This document shows positions 1 through 9,295 of a DNA stretch of 64,000 bases, piece by piece. Numbering within the stretch: the stretch's first letter is position 1; each line of letters begins with the position of its first letter. The translations under genes were made by a program, and so were the position numbers. The notes under the pieces are model-generated. The model was not told the DNA's origin. It saw nothing but the letters and a program-made list of their open reading frames with translations, and did no database searches. Origin of the DNA: Tolypothrix sp. FACHB-123 (GTDB lineage Bacteria; Cyanobacteriota; Cyanobacteriia; Cyanobacteriales; Nostocaceae); the NCBI RefSeq assembly GCF_014697075.1, contig NZ_JACJRE010000014.1, positions 62,001-126,000 on the forward strand. Direction: 5' to 3'.

Positions 1-2
1 AA

Positions 3-698
3 GAATATCTCAACGCCTTCGACACAATGGCAGCAGAACTACAAGAACGCTTGCCGGAAACATCCTACCCCCTGCGGATAATTCAAAGTATCAATCAATA
101 TTTGTATGCTGACTTAGGATTTACTGGCAATAAAGTAGACTACTACGATCCGCGTAATAGCTTTTTAAATGATGTTATTGACCGCCGATTAGGGATTCCC
201 ATTACCTTAGCTCTAGTTTATATAGAAATTGCCCGCCAAATTGATTTCCCAATGGTAGGCATAGGAATGCCGGGACATTTCCTCATCCGTCCCGATATTG
301 CCGAAATGGAAATTTTTGTTGATGCTTTTCATCAAGGTGAAGTTTTATTCGCCCAAGATTGCGAAGAAAGACTCTCACAAATGTTTCAACAACCCGTACA
401 GCTACAACCAGAATTTTTAGCTCCAGTCAGCAATCGGCAATTTTTAGCCAGAATGCTGACCAACTTAAAATTTATTTATCTGAAAAAACAAGAGCTAGAA
501 AAAAGCCTAGCTACCGTAGAAAGAATTTTACTATTATTTCCTGGTATCAGTGTAGAACTACGCGATCGCGGCCTGATTTACTATCAACTCGGCCACTACC
601 CCCAAGCCGCCGACGATCTGCAAACCTACCTCACCAAAGTCCCTGATGCAGAAGACTCCATCGCTATTCGCCGCTTACTAACTGAATTGGGAAGATGA
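3..698 (+). CDS. SirB1-family transglutaminase-like protein with C-terminal TPR, 5' end missing
   Basis: The reading frame is open to the window edge without a start in good context, so the N-terminus lies outside. The visible 230 or so residues have the SirB1/transglutaminase-like core (YYDPRNSFLNDVIDRRLGIP, then LVYIEIARQ and GIGMPGHFLIR) followed from about residue 150 by TPR-like helices (LATVERILLLFPG, YYQLGHYPQAADDLQTYL). Proteins of this family are common in cyanobacteria and proteobacteria. Their biochemical role is not settled, and the usual Cys of active transglutaminases is not apparent in the visible part. It is followed by a repeat-rich spacer and no same-strand partner gene. Family assignment is firm; function is unknown. 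Confidence 0.85.
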   Translation, partial: EYLNAFDTMAAELQERLPETSYPLRIIQSINQYLYADLGFTGNKVDYYDPRNSFLNDVIDRRLGIPITLALVYIEIARQIDFPMVGIGMPGHFLIRPDIAEMEIFVDAFHQGEVLFAQDCEERLSQMFQQPVQLQPEFLAPVSNRQFLARMLTNLKFIYLKKQELEKSLATVERILLLFPGISVELRDRGLIYYQLGHYPQAADDLQTYLTKVPDAEDSIAIRRLLTELGR

Positions 699-1021
699 AA
701 AAACACAATGACTGATGACTGATGACTGATGACTGTACGGGCGGGTTTACAGAGATCCTCAAATATCCATAACGATCTTTCATAAACCCGCCCCTACTAA
801 CAACTGACAACTGACAAATGTACGGGCGGGTTCACGGATATCTTCGCCGATCAACGATGATCTTTCATAAACCCGCCCCTACTAACAACTGACAACTGAC
901 AAATGTACGGGCGGGTTCACGGATATCTTCGCCGATTAACGATGATCTAAATAAACCCGCCCCTACAAACAACTAATAACTGACAACTGACAACTGACAA
1001 CTGACAACTGACAACTGACAA
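699..1021. repeat. Repeat cluster: three GC-rich palindromic units inside heptamer arrays
   Basis: This 323-bp spacer has no gene. It contains three copies of a roughly 63-bp unit (about 734-797, 819-882 and 904-966). Each begins TGTACGGGCGGGTT and ends AAACCCGCCCCTAC, so the ends can pair as a hairpin. The units are separated and flanked by tandem CAACTGA/GACTGAT heptamers (for example 711-733 and 979-1020). Copies two and three are almost identical, while the first diverges in its centre. A fourth copy in opposite orientation lies at 50966-51028, also within the heptamer array. The heptamers are the class known as STRRs in heterocystous cyanobacteria. Confidence 0.85.
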
Positions 1022-1471
1022 TTAACGATTATCCAATCCTTCCGCCACTCGCTTGAGACGGTAGAGTTGAGCTTGCATATCTTGTTTTGTCCAAGATGCA
1101 GCAAAAGTATTAAAACCCCAACTTACTAAGGGGTTAGGAATATCGAACTCAAAACGGTTTAATAACTTTGTTCCCCCAGAGATGGGTTGACATTCCCAGC
1201 GATCGCGTCCTTGAAAAAATCCTTTAAAACCCCAAACCACTAAACCTGGTTGACGTTCTACAACCACAGTGTTCAATGTCGGTTGAATCACCGGAATTTG
1301 AATAATAAACCGACTTTGGCTACCTACATCTGTACTCCAGACTTTACCCACAGCTTCGCACCGTAAAACTGGATTCAGCCATTGATGCATCAGCCCTAAA
1401 TCAGTAATACAATGCTCTACCACCGTAGCTGGAGCATTAATTTGAATCGATTGTTCCAAAACTTGGGACAT
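1022..1471 (-). CDS. SRPBCC (START/polyketide cyclase-like) family protein
   Basis: A 149-residue protein with the typical SRPBCC opening: an N-terminal strand with INAPATVVEHCITDLGLM, central strands ending in VVWGFKGFFQGRDRWECQP, and a long C-terminal helix (FAASWTKQDMQAQLYRLKR). This fold forms a hydrophobic ligand pocket; members range from polyketide cyclases to lipid or pigment carriers, so a substrate cannot be assigned. Length matches a single complete domain. There is no signal peptide, so it is probably cytosolic. The stop abuts the upstream heptamer array, and no operon partner is visible. Confidence 0.8.
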   Translation of the reverse strand: MSQVLEQSIQINAPATVVEHCITDLGLMHQWLNPVLRCEAVGKVWSTDVGSQSRFIIQIPVIQPTLNTVVVERQPGLVVWGFKGFFQGRDRWECQPISGGTKLLNRFEFDIPNPLVSWGFNTFAASWTKQDMQAQLYRLKRVAEGLDNR

Positions 1472-1724
1472 TCTACTAGGAAATAAAAACTTAAAGATTT
1501 ACTCTGGATTTATTGTACGGGCAGCGGAAGGAACACATCTTATTGCCCAATGAATTTTTACATAGCCCTTTCCTAAATTGATTGTCCCAGGTTCCAGGTT
1601 AGTTAAGATCTGCTGTGCCCTCTACTTTACTTATAGCTAGCTAAAAACACGCACCGCCATGTAAAATTTGTTTGAGTTAGAGAAAACAATATCACACCAA
1701 ACCTTTAGCTTTTTTAAGAAAATT

Positions 1725-3617
1725 ATGGTGCAAATTCCTTCATCCCCTTCTGAGATTGAAGCTCAAGCTACTAAAGCTGCTGCTGGATTTCATACAGACA
1801 CAGTTGCATCAGAAACAGTTTCAGATTTTGAGTTTCTCTTTACCAGAGCCATAGAATTTCGCCAAGAAACTATTTACTTCATCATTGTAGACCGTTTTTT
1901 TGATGGAGATCCGAGCAACAATGCAGGTGCTCATCCAGAACTTTATGACCCCACAAAACAAAAATGGGGTAAATATTGGGGTGGAGATTTACAAGGAATT
2001 ATTGACAAACTAGATTATCTGAAAAACCTGGGTATTACAGCTATTTGGATTTCTCCTTTATTTGAGCAAGTAGAAGCATTACAGTTTGATAATGCTGCCA
2101 TGCATGGCTACTGGACAAAAGATTTTAAACGGATTAATCCCCGTTTTTTAGCACCTCATGAAGAAAATTCTTTATTTAAAAGTAGCACCTTAGACAAATT
2201 AATTGCCGGCTTACATGAGCGTGGTATGAAATTAATTTTAGATATTGTATGCAATCACAGCAGCCCCGATGTTAACGGCGAAAAAGGTAAACTTTACGAA
2301 GATGGCGTATTAATTGCCGATTACTATAATGATATAAATAATTGGTATCACCATAATCCAGAAATTACCGATTGGGAAGATGAATACCAATTGCTTTATT
2401 ACGAAATGTCAGGATTAGCAACTTTTAATGAAAGTAATCCTGATTACCGAAATTATATTAAAACTGCAATTAAACAATGGTTAGATAAAGGAGTAGATGC
2501 TTTACGAGTTGACACAGTAAAGCACATGCCTATTTGGTTTTGGCAAGAATTTAATAGCGATATTCAAACTCATAAACCATCTGTATTTATTTTTGGCGAA
2601 TGGGGTTTTAGCAATCCCAAAAAGCAAAGTTCTGTTAAATTTGCCAATGAGTCGGGAATGTCAATTTTAGACTTTGGCTTATGTGAAGGAATTCGCCAAG
2701 CTTTAGCCTACAATGCACCCGGAGGATTTCATTTAGTTCAAGATATATTCAATCTTGATTATCTTTACAATACCGCAACAGAATTGATTACCTTTATTGA
2801 TAATCATGACATGCCGCGCTTTCAAAGCTTAAACCCCAATCCGCAACAGCTGCGGTTAGCAATGGCGTTAATTATGACTAGTCGCGGTATTCCTTGTATT
2901 TATTATGGAACAGAGCAATATCTCTACAATAATATTAATGGTGGTAATGATCCTTATAATCGTCCAATTATGGAGAAATGGGATACAGATACTCAACTTT
3001 ATCAAGATGTTCAATTATTATCTAAATTACGCCGCTTAAATCCTGCCGTTTCTTTGGGGAGCCAAAAACAGAAATATATTACAGATAATATCTATTGTTA
3101 TCTCCGCAGCTATCGAGATTATCGTTGCTTTGTCGCGATGAATAAAGGAGACACAGTTACTATTAACGTAGACAATACAGAATTAGAAGATGGCGAATAC
3201 AACTGTATAGTCACTCAACGGCGAATTGAAGTTAAAAATGGCAAAATTTTTGGTTTAAAGCTACATTATCAAGAATTAATTGTACTTAGTTATTTAGGCG
3301 AGCGAGTTAAAGGCAAAACAATTGTCAGGGCACAGGTAAATGGTTTGAGAACTCAACCTGGTGATACTGTTGTAGTTACAGGCGATTGTCCAGAATTAGG
3401 CAATTGGGATATTAGCAAAGCCTACGCCTTAGAATATATCAATGAAAATACTTGGTTTGGCGAAATACCCTTTAATGAAAGCGCAGGTAAAGCAATATCT
3501 TATAAATATGCTCTCTGGCGACAAAATCAACCAGCTGTGCGTGAAAATCTCGTAAGCCGTCGCTGGATTTTAGCTGATAAAGGTACAGTTAAATGGCGTG
3601 ATATTTGGGCGAGTTAA
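1725..3617 (+). CDS. GH13 alpha-amylase-family enzyme with C-terminal CBM20 starch-binding domain
   Basis: An approximately 630-residue glycoside hydrolase. The (beta/alpha)8 catalytic domain spans about residues 50-520. The GH13 signatures are visible: DIVCNHSS, nucleophile Asp263 in ALRVDTVKHMP, acid/base Glu292 in FIFGEWG, and Asp362 in FIDNHDMPRF. A CBM20-type domain covers the last 110 residues or so (VTGDCPELGNWDISKAYALE), which normally binds starch or glycogen. No signal peptide is seen, which fits intracellular glycogen or maltodextrin turnover. The frame extends upstream to a TTG at 1668, but ATG 1725 (MVQIPSSP) starts the family-like part. The exact specificity (alpha-amylase, CGTase-like or other) is not resolved by eye. 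Confidence 0.9.
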   Translation: MVQIPSSPSEIEAQATKAAAGFHTDTVASETVSDFEFLFTRAIEFRQETIYFIIVDRFFDGDPSNNAGAHPELYDPTKQKWGKYWGGDLQGIIDKLDYLKNLGITAIWISPLFEQVEALQFDNAAMHGYWTKDFKRINPRFLAPHEENSLFKSSTLDKLIAGLHERGMKLILDIVCNHSSPDVNGEKGKLYEDGVLIADYYNDINNWYHHNPEITDWEDEYQLLYYEMSGLATFNESNPDYRNYIKTAIKQWLDKGVDALRVDTVKHMPIWFWQEFNSDIQTHKPSVFIFGEWGFSNPKKQSSVKFANESGMSILDFGLCEGIRQALAYNAPGGFHLVQDIFNLDYLYNTATELITFIDNHDMPRFQSLNPNPQQLRLAMALIMTSRGIPCIYYGTEQYLYNNINGGNDPYNRPIMEKWDTDTQLYQDVQLLSKLRRLNPAVSLGSQKQKYITDNIYCYLRSYRDYRCFVAMNKGDTVTINVDNTELEDGEYNCIVTQRRIEVKNGKIFGLKLHYQELIVLSYLGERVKGKTIVRAQVNGLRTQPGDTVVVTGDCPELGNWDISKAYALEYINENTWFGEIPFNESAGKAISYKYALWRQNQPAVRENLVSRRWILADKGTVKWRDIWAS

Positions 3618-3768
3618 AAGTGCGATCGCTTTTATTCTTTGATGGTGCTATATTTTGCTATTGGGCATTGGGCATAGGGTATTGAGTATTTAGTTACCTC
3701 CTCTACCCCCTACCCCTCTGCCTGCATAGTGATTGGTTATTTTTTTAATTGGACGGACTTCATAGGAG

Positions 3769-4326
3769 TCATGAGTTATTGACAATTACCAAACATTCAT
3801 TATTCACTTTACTAAGCATGTCGGAGAAGGCGGGCGTATATTTACCATCGGCATCGACAACTTTACGCAGTGTATAATCTCCCAACCCGGAGAATCTGCC
3901 GAAAAAAGTATTTTTACGATACCAAATCTCACCATTGGGAGAATTCTCGTCTTTGATCATTGTAAAATTTAAGATCCAGTTGGGAATTTTTAAGCCAAAA
4001 GCATAAGCAATGATTTGCGATCGCTGCAAAGTTTCATCTTCAAATTGAACTTTGTAGCTAAATCGAGATATTTGCGCACCAATTAGTAATAGCCAACCAG
4101 CAAAGGAATTATGAAAAGTCCACTGTAAGGGAGCAAACACAGGAAGAAATAAGCTCAAGTCTTGGGTGTCCCATTCTACGTTGTAAAATGTGATGCAATC
4201 ATCAGGTAAAGGATTGCCATCCATGAAGAATACACCCTGAAGAATTGCGGGTAATTTTGTTTCTACAGTCGGAATCATCCAAGTAGCAATATTGTTGAGT
4301 TGCTTTTTTTCGATAGGTTTAATCAT
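3769..4326 (-). CDS. Hypothetical protein next to cytochrome P450
   Basis: I do not recognise this family. From the ATG at 4326 the product is 185 residues, starting MIKPIEKKQLNN. That start has a good ribosome-binding site (GGGAAAGA about 5 bases upstream), better than a more distal start at 4380. The protein has aromatic and hydrophobic stretches (FHNSFAGWLLLIGAQ and IPNWILNFTMI) but no clear signal peptide or obvious TM helix, and no metal or nucleotide motif. It lies downstream of the P450 gene on the same strand, but a 350-bp repeat-filled gap separates them, so co-transcription is uncertain. It could be an accessory protein or an unrelated gene. Confidence 0.6.
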   Translation of the reverse strand: MIKPIEKKQLNNIATWMIPTVETKLPAILQGVFFMDGNPLPDDCITFYNVEWDTQDLSLFLPVFAPLQWTFHNSFAGWLLLIGAQISRFSYKVQFEDETLQRSQIIAYAFGLKIPNWILNFTMIKDENSPNGEIWYRKNTFFGRFSGLGDYTLRKVVDADGKYTPAFSDMLSKVNNECLVIVNNS

Positions 4327-4380
4327 TAGTTCTTTCCCGTGTATAAAATAGGATGTGGGTTTGAGAATTAGCCTTATCAA

Positions 4381-4729
4381 GGTGAGCGATAAAATTTATT
4401 TTTCCTCTCTGTGTTCTCTGCGTTTCTGTGGTTGAAAATTTCTTTATTTAACCGCAGAGGCGCAGAGAAGATAGAGGAAGAGATAACTGAAGAATTCATG
4501 GGCGAGATGTTCTGCTTCACCTTGAAAATACTAATACCAATTCGCTATAATGCACTAAATATTTATTTAATTAACCGCCCTTCGGGTTCAGCAGTTCCTC
4601 ATGGGGGAAACCCCCAAGAACGGACTGCTTCACCAAGTACGCCAAGTACGCCAAGAAAAAAGAAGCATTTATTAAGTGCAAGTTTATAGAGAATTGGTAG
4701 AAGGTTTATGCAAGAAAGTTATTTCCTCG
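4381..4729. repeat. Intergenic repeats: two long hairpin elements
   Basis: No gene is supported here. Bases 4404-4477 form an inverted repeat: CCTCTCTGTG...CTCTGCG pairs with CGCAGAG...AGATAGAGG, with an AT-rich loop. This is the 'cgcagaggcgcagag' repeat common in cyanobacterial genomes. Bases 4591-4628 form a second hairpin, GCAGTTCC...GGGGG/CCCCC...GGACTGC. A short direct repeat (CCAAGTACG) follows at about 4632-4651. A 92-codon frame runs across all of this and its predicted peptide is translated repeat, so it is not called. Confidence 0.75.
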
Positions 4730-6076
4730 CTATTGATGGGTAAAGCCTTGTAGGATTAAATTATTAGGAGTCACAGCAGTGACTTTTTCAAAATCCCAAT
4801 TTACTTCTGTAATTGAGTTCCATTGATAATTTTTCAACAAATAGAAACAGAACATTTGAATGATGCCAATAGATAAGGATTTACCCGGACAAGCTCGTTC
4901 ATGTCCTTCGCCGTTCCAAGATAAAATATCAGAGAAATCTCGCGTTACGTCAAAATTATCTGGATTTTGATATCTGTTAGCATCGCGATTAGCACTAAAG
5001 ATAGAACCGAGCAAGCGAGTACCTTTTTGGAATGGACATTGTTTTCCACCAATTTCTACTGTGCCTTTGTCTGTGGTGAGTTGACTCACAAATCGCACTG
5101 GGGGATAAAGACGAGAGGTTTCAAAAATTACTTTATGAATGAGTGTTGACTGTTCTAAAGCGTAGCCGCTAGGACTATTCTGTCCATCCCAAACACGATT
5201 AATCTCTGTTAATACTTCATCTCTTAAGGTATCATTCAAGCAAAGAATACCAATTACAGAACCTAACAGCGCACTGGTTCCCGCAGTACCAGCGATATGA
5301 ATCATATCAAATAAGCTGTTAGCAATTTGGTGTTCGTTCAGCCGATATTGGGCAGCAATTTGCATATATAATGCCCATTTGGGAGATTGTTTATATCGCT
5401 CAATTAATCGCTGACGATGGCGAATATTTGGCCCTGTTTTAGAAAATAGAAGATACTTGCTAACAAAAGTTGGTAAGGATGAAAGAACCAACCCTTTAAT
5501 ATAAGCGTTTGAAGCAGTGATTTCTTCCTCAGATAAAGAAATCTGAAAAACAAGTTGGTGCAAAATATCCACCATCATTTTTGGCAAATCATTGCCAATA
5601 TGTAATTGATTTTTTCTAGCTGCTTTTGCTAGGGATTGATCAACTAATTGTCCTAACAATTCTGCTTGTGCATATGGATCTGGTAATGCTTGTAAGAAGA
5701 CAGCACGCACTCCTGTATGTTCGTTACCATTCATTCCTAAGCTCAAGGGGTTATTGAGCATGTAGCTAGAAGCGTAAATTCTAATAATCCCTAAATCATT
5801 ACCCCGCAATTGTGGCTCGACATGCATCAAATCTCTGACCAAAGAGTGAGAAGCGTGCATAATTGCGTGATCTACTGCAAAGTATTTGTCGCCAATATTT
5901 TCCCGGCGGATATTAAGAAAGTCTCTCCAGGCTTTGAGTAAGATAAAGCCATCCTGATAATACATAATCAAGCGGAGGAACTTGCCAATGGGACTGTTAT
6001 AACCAACTTTGGCAAGCCAACGTGAAAGTCGAATTTGGCGTTTGTGGCCTTTAAGGATTTTATCTTTAGTTTCCAT
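4730..6076 (-). CDS. Cytochrome P450 family protein with a non-canonical heme-binding loop
   Basis: A 448-residue P450 without an N-terminal membrane anchor. The K-helix ExxR is present (FETSRLYPPV). An I-helix-like AGTAGTS lies at roughly two-thirds length, and the heme ligand is Cys396 in WNGEGHERACPGK. The consensus before the Cys is FxxGxxxCxG; here the loop is W-N-G-E-G-H-E-R-A-C-P-G, one residue longer between the Gly and the conserved Arg, with Trp instead of Phe. Start ATG 6076 follows GGAG with 6-base spacing; the TTG at 6088 is upstream of that site. No redox partner is nearby. Substrate is unknown; loop changes of this kind occur in P450-fold enzymes acting on hydroperoxides (the CYP74 class has a longer insertion). 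Confidence 0.88.
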   Translation of the reverse strand: METKDKILKGHKRQIRLSRWLAKVGYNSPIGKFLRLIMYYQDGFILLKAWRDFLNIRRENIGDKYFAVDHAIMHASHSLVRDLMHVEPQLRGNDLGIIRIYASSYMLNNPLSLGMNGNEHTGVRAVFLQALPDPYAQAELLGQLVDQSLAKAARKNQLHIGNDLPKMMVDILHQLVFQISLSEEEITASNAYIKGLVLSSLPTFVSKYLLFSKTGPNIRHRQRLIERYKQSPKWALYMQIAAQYRLNEHQIANSLFDMIHIAGTAGTSALLGSVIGILCLNDTLRDEVLTEINRVWDGQNSPSGYALEQSTLIHKVIFETSRLYPPVRFVSQLTTDKGTVEIGGKQCPFQKGTRLLGSIFSANRDANRYQNPDNFDVTRDFSDILSWNGEGHERACPGKSLSIGIIQMFCFYLLKNYQWNSITEVNWDFEKVTAVTPNNLILQGFTHQ

Positions 6077-6097
6077 AATTTTCTCCAATTAGAATTG

Positions 6098-6136
6098 GGT
6101 ATGGGGCATGGGGCATGGGGCATTGGGCATGGGGTA
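6098..6136. repeat. GGGCATGGGGCAT tandem repeat
   Basis: Degenerate 7-mer repeats of the GGGCATG type run just upstream of the P450 gene. The same class appears at about 3661-3680, 28861-28877, 55295-55318, 55472-55498 (as CCCTATG) and 63151-63166. This repeat type is frequent in heterocystous cyanobacteria and has no assigned function. Confidence 0.7.
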
Positions 6137-6173
6137 TAAAGAATGATTTATTATTTCTTTTCTGCTTCTTGGA

Positions 6174-6298
6174 CTGAGAGGATGTTTTAAAAGTCTTGGG
6201 CGATGTAGTAAATTTTGTGAGATTCCCCTGTTTCAGGGAGTTAGGGAAATGAAAAATTATTTAAATCATAGCCAATCACTTTTAAAACAACCTCTGAG
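6174..6298. repeat. MITE-like element with 21-bp imperfect terminal inverted repeats
   Basis: Bases 6174-6194 (CTGAGAGGATGTTTTAAAAG + T) and 6278-6298 are inverted copies matching at 19 of 21 positions. They enclose about 83 bp of AT-rich, non-coding sequence. Size, terminal repeats and absence of coding capacity fit a miniature inverted-repeat transposable element; the parent transposase is not in the window. No clear target-site duplication is visible. It lies between the P450 gene and the ileS terminator. Confidence 0.55.
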
Positions 6299-6350
6299 TA
6301 TTGAATGAGCAAGAAAAAGGATAAATAATCAATTACACAGCCAATAAAGC

Positions 6351-6390
6351 ACAAAGTCTGAACAGAGGTTTCCTCCGTTCAGACTTTGTT
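6351..6390 (-). terminator. Rho-independent terminator of ileS
   Basis: A long perfect-to-near-perfect stem (ACAAAGTCTGAACAGAGG pairing with CCTCCGTTCAGACTTTGT around a TTT loop) sits 23 bases after the ileS stop. On the minus strand it is followed by GCTTTATT, a weak T tract. The stem is unusually long (about 18 bp). Confidence 0.7.
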
Positions 6391-6412
6391 AGAAAATAAC
6401 TATCCCTCAGAC

Positions 6413-9295
6413 TTAAAATTCACCTGCTAAGGCATCAACACACCTTTCGCACAATAGAGGATGTTCTTTTGATTCTCCTACATGAACTGAATAATTCCAA
6501 CAGCGATCGCATTTTTCGCCATCGGCATTGACTACACCAATAGCCCAAGTATCTGATTGTAGGTTATATTTCAATCCTTCTAAGGCTGCGGGTGTGTCTA
6601 ATACTTCCACTTGGGAGGTGATGAACAAATAGCGGAGTTCATCGATACCGTTACCTTTGACTGGGTTCAGTACTTTTACAGAAGCGCGTAAATTCTCGTC
6701 ATTGATATATAGCAGAACTTTGGCTTCTAAGGAAGAACCGATTAACTTTTCAATTCTGGCTTGTTCTAATACCTTATTTACCTCAGTACGCAGTTGGCGG
6801 ATTTGTTGCCAGAATTCGGCAATGGCAGGATTTTGCCATTCTGCTGCTAATTGTACCCAACCAGCTTCAAACACCGATTTATATGGTGTTTTGTAAGGGA
6901 GATGTTGCCAAATATCTTCAGCTGTGTGACACAACACAGGAGCGATCGCTCGTGCTAAATTCTCTAAAGCTATCTTCAGCACTGTTTGACAACTGCGACG
7001 GCGGAAACCATCAGGGGTGCTGATGTACAGTCTATCTTTGGCAGCATCGAGATAAAAGTTGGATAAATCCACGACGCAGAAGTTTTGCACTGTTTGAAAA
7101 AAGCGGAAGAATTGGAAGCTGTCAAAGGCTTCTGTAACTTCCTGAAATACTTCTGTCATCCGATGCAGCATATAGCGATCGAGTTCTGGTAATTGGGCGA
7201 AAGGTACTGCATCTTTTTCGGGGTCAAAATCATGCAAGCTACCCAACAAGAACCGCGCAGTATTGCGAATTTTACCCCTGACATCATTTAGCTGCTTGAT
7301 GATGTTGTTACCGATACGCACATCGGAGGTGTAATCGACAGAGGAAACCCACAACCGCAATACGTCAGCACCGTATGGCGGTTCTTTTTTCTGGTCTTTA
7401 CCGCCAACAATCATCACTTGGGGGTCTACCACATTCCCCAGTGATTTACTCATTTTTCGCCCTTGTTCATCCAGAACAAAGCCATGAGTTAAAACAGTTT
7501 TGTAAGGTGCGCAATCATTCACCGCCACACTGGTAAGCAAACTTGACTGGAACCAGCCGCGATGTTGATCGGAACCTTCCAGATACATATCTACAGGGTA
7601 GCCTAATTGCGATCGCTGTTTAGCCACAGCCGCCCAAGAAGAACCAGAATCAAACCACACATCCATTGTGTCTGTACCTCGGCGGTAAGACTTGCCATTA
7701 TTGCGGTATTGTTCGGGTAACAATTCCTCTATCGACAATTCCCACCAAGCATCAGAACCCTTTTCAGCAATGATTGCTTGAACGTGGTTGATAGTTTCTT
7801 CTGTTAGCAGGGGTTCCCCGGTAGCTTCATCGTAAAATACAGGAATGGGCACGCCCCAAGCCCGCTGACGCGAAATACACCAATCAGAACGTTCCGCCAC
7901 CATTGGCGTGATGCGGTTTTCACCTTGGGCGGGAATCCATCTTACAGAAGCGATCGCTTTTAGTGCTTCTTCTCTAAATCCTTCCACCGAAGCAAACCAC
8001 TGTTCCGTCGCGCGGAAAATCGTCGGTTTTTTCGTCCGCCAGTCGTAAGGATATTTGTGCTGATAAGGTTCTTCCTTGAGTAAGGAACCAGCCCCAGATA
8101 AGGCATCAATTACCGCCTGATTTCCATCACCCAGCACATTTAACCCAGCAAACTCTCCCGCTTCTTGGGTAAAGTTACCGTTATCATCCACTGGCGCGAG
8201 AATCGGCAAACCATAACGCTGACCGACAATGTAGTCTTCTTGACCGTGACCTGGGGCAGTGTGTACCAACCCAGTACCGGACTCAGTGGTAATATAATCG
8301 CCGCCAATCACAACTGGGCTTTCCCGGTCATATAAGGGATGACGGTAAGTAATATGTTCTAATTCTTGCCCTTTAAATGTGGATTTTACTGTTAAATCAA
8401 CGCCCAAAGTCGCCGTTAACCGTTCCACCAAATCAGCCGCGACAATTAGGTATTTAAAATTACTTTGAGTTTCTGCATCTGGGCGTGAAACCTCCACCAC
8501 AGCATAATTCAAGTCAGCATTTACCGCTACCGCCAAGTTACCGGGAATTGTCCAAGGTGTAGTTGTCCACACAGCCACACCCAAATCTGGTAAATATTCT
8601 CCTAGCAATGGTTGAGCAGATTCAGAAAGACTGGTGACAGGGAAAGCTGCATAGATACTGCGAGAAGTATGACCTTCAGGATATTCTAATTCCGCTTCCG
8701 CCAAAGCCGTCTTGGAGCTAGGACTCCAATGTACTGGCTTCAAGCCGCGATAAATGTAACCTTTTAACACCATCTGCCCGAATACGCCAATTTGCGCCGC
8801 TTCGTATTCCGGCTTCAAGGTTAAATAAGGATCTTCCCAATTTCCCCAAACACCATAACGTTTAAAACTTTGGCGTTGCGCATCTACTGTAGTCAGGGCA
8901 AATTCCTTGGCTTTTTGCCGCAGTTGTAACGGCGTGAGGTTTTGCCGTTCTGCGGATTTCATATTCTGCAAAACTTTCAGTTCAATTGGCAAGCCGTGGC
9001 AGTCCCAACCAGGCACATAACGCACCTTCCGCCCCCGTAGCAGTTGGTAACGGTTAATAATATCTTTGAGAATTTTATTTAAGGCATGACCAGTATGTAA
9101 CGAGCCGTTTGCGTAGGGAGGCCCATCATGTAGTATAAATAATTCGCCGGGGTTATTTTCACTGAGGCGATCGTAAATTTTATTGTCTTCCCAAAACTTT
9201 TGGATTTCCGGCTCACGCTTGAGTGCATTTGCCCGCATATCAAAATTAGTTTTAGGTAGATTTACAGTATCTTTGTAGCTTCCAGTTTCGGTCAC
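6413..9295 (-). CDS. ileS: Isoleucyl-tRNA synthetase
   Basis: A full-length class Ia synthetase of 960 residues that charges tRNA-Ile with isoleucine in the cytosol. The HIGH-type motif is in GPPYANGSLHTGHALNK near residue 65. The KMSKS loop is near residue 613 (EQGRKMSKSLGNVVDP). The editing (CP1) domain lies between them, including TTTPWTIPGN and GTGLVHTAPGHGQEDY. The C-terminus carries the bacterial-type zinc finger (CDRCWNY ... CERC). All expected parts are present, so it is a housekeeping gene. It is transcribed alone with a strong terminator behind it. Confidence 0.98.
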   Translation of the reverse strand: MTETGSYKDTVNLPKTNFDMRANALKREPEIQKFWEDNKIYDRLSENNPGELFILHDGPPYANGSLHTGHALNKILKDIINRYQLLRGRKVRYVPGWDCHGLPIELKVLQNMKSAERQNLTPLQLRQKAKEFALTTVDAQRQSFKRYGVWGNWEDPYLTLKPEYEAAQIGVFGQMVLKGYIYRGLKPVHWSPSSKTALAEAELEYPEGHTSRSIYAAFPVTSLSESAQPLLGEYLPDLGVAVWTTTPWTIPGNLAVAVNADLNYAVVEVSRPDAETQSNFKYLIVAADLVERLTATLGVDLTVKSTFKGQELEHITYRHPLYDRESPVVIGGDYITTESGTGLVHTAPGHGQEDYIVGQRYGLPILAPVDDNGNFTQEAGEFAGLNVLGDGNQAVIDALSGAGSLLKEEPYQHKYPYDWRTKKPTIFRATEQWFASVEGFREEALKAIASVRWIPAQGENRITPMVAERSDWCISRQRAWGVPIPVFYDEATGEPLLTEETINHVQAIIAEKGSDAWWELSIEELLPEQYRNNGKSYRRGTDTMDVWFDSGSSWAAVAKQRSQLGYPVDMYLEGSDQHRGWFQSSLLTSVAVNDCAPYKTVLTHGFVLDEQGRKMSKSLGNVVDPQVMIVGGKDQKKEPPYGADVLRLWVSSVDYTSDVRIGNNIIKQLNDVRGKIRNTARFLLGSLHDFDPEKDAVPFAQLPELDRYMLHRMTEVFQEVTEAFDSFQFFRFFQTVQNFCVVDLSNFYLDAAKDRLYISTPDGFRRRSCQTVLKIALENLARAIAPVLCHTAEDIWQHLPYKTPYKSVFEAGWVQLAAEWQNPAIAEFWQQIRQLRTEVNKVLEQARIEKLIGSSLEAKVLLYINDENLRASVKVLNPVKGNGIDELRYLFITSQVEVLDTPAALEGLKYNLQSDTWAIGVVNADGEKCDRCWNYSVHVGESKEHPLLCERCVDALAGEF

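Noticed and set aside
4411-4689. 92-codon plus-strand frame
   Set aside because: It runs through two hairpin repeats; the peptide is translated repeat sequence and there is no supporting start site.
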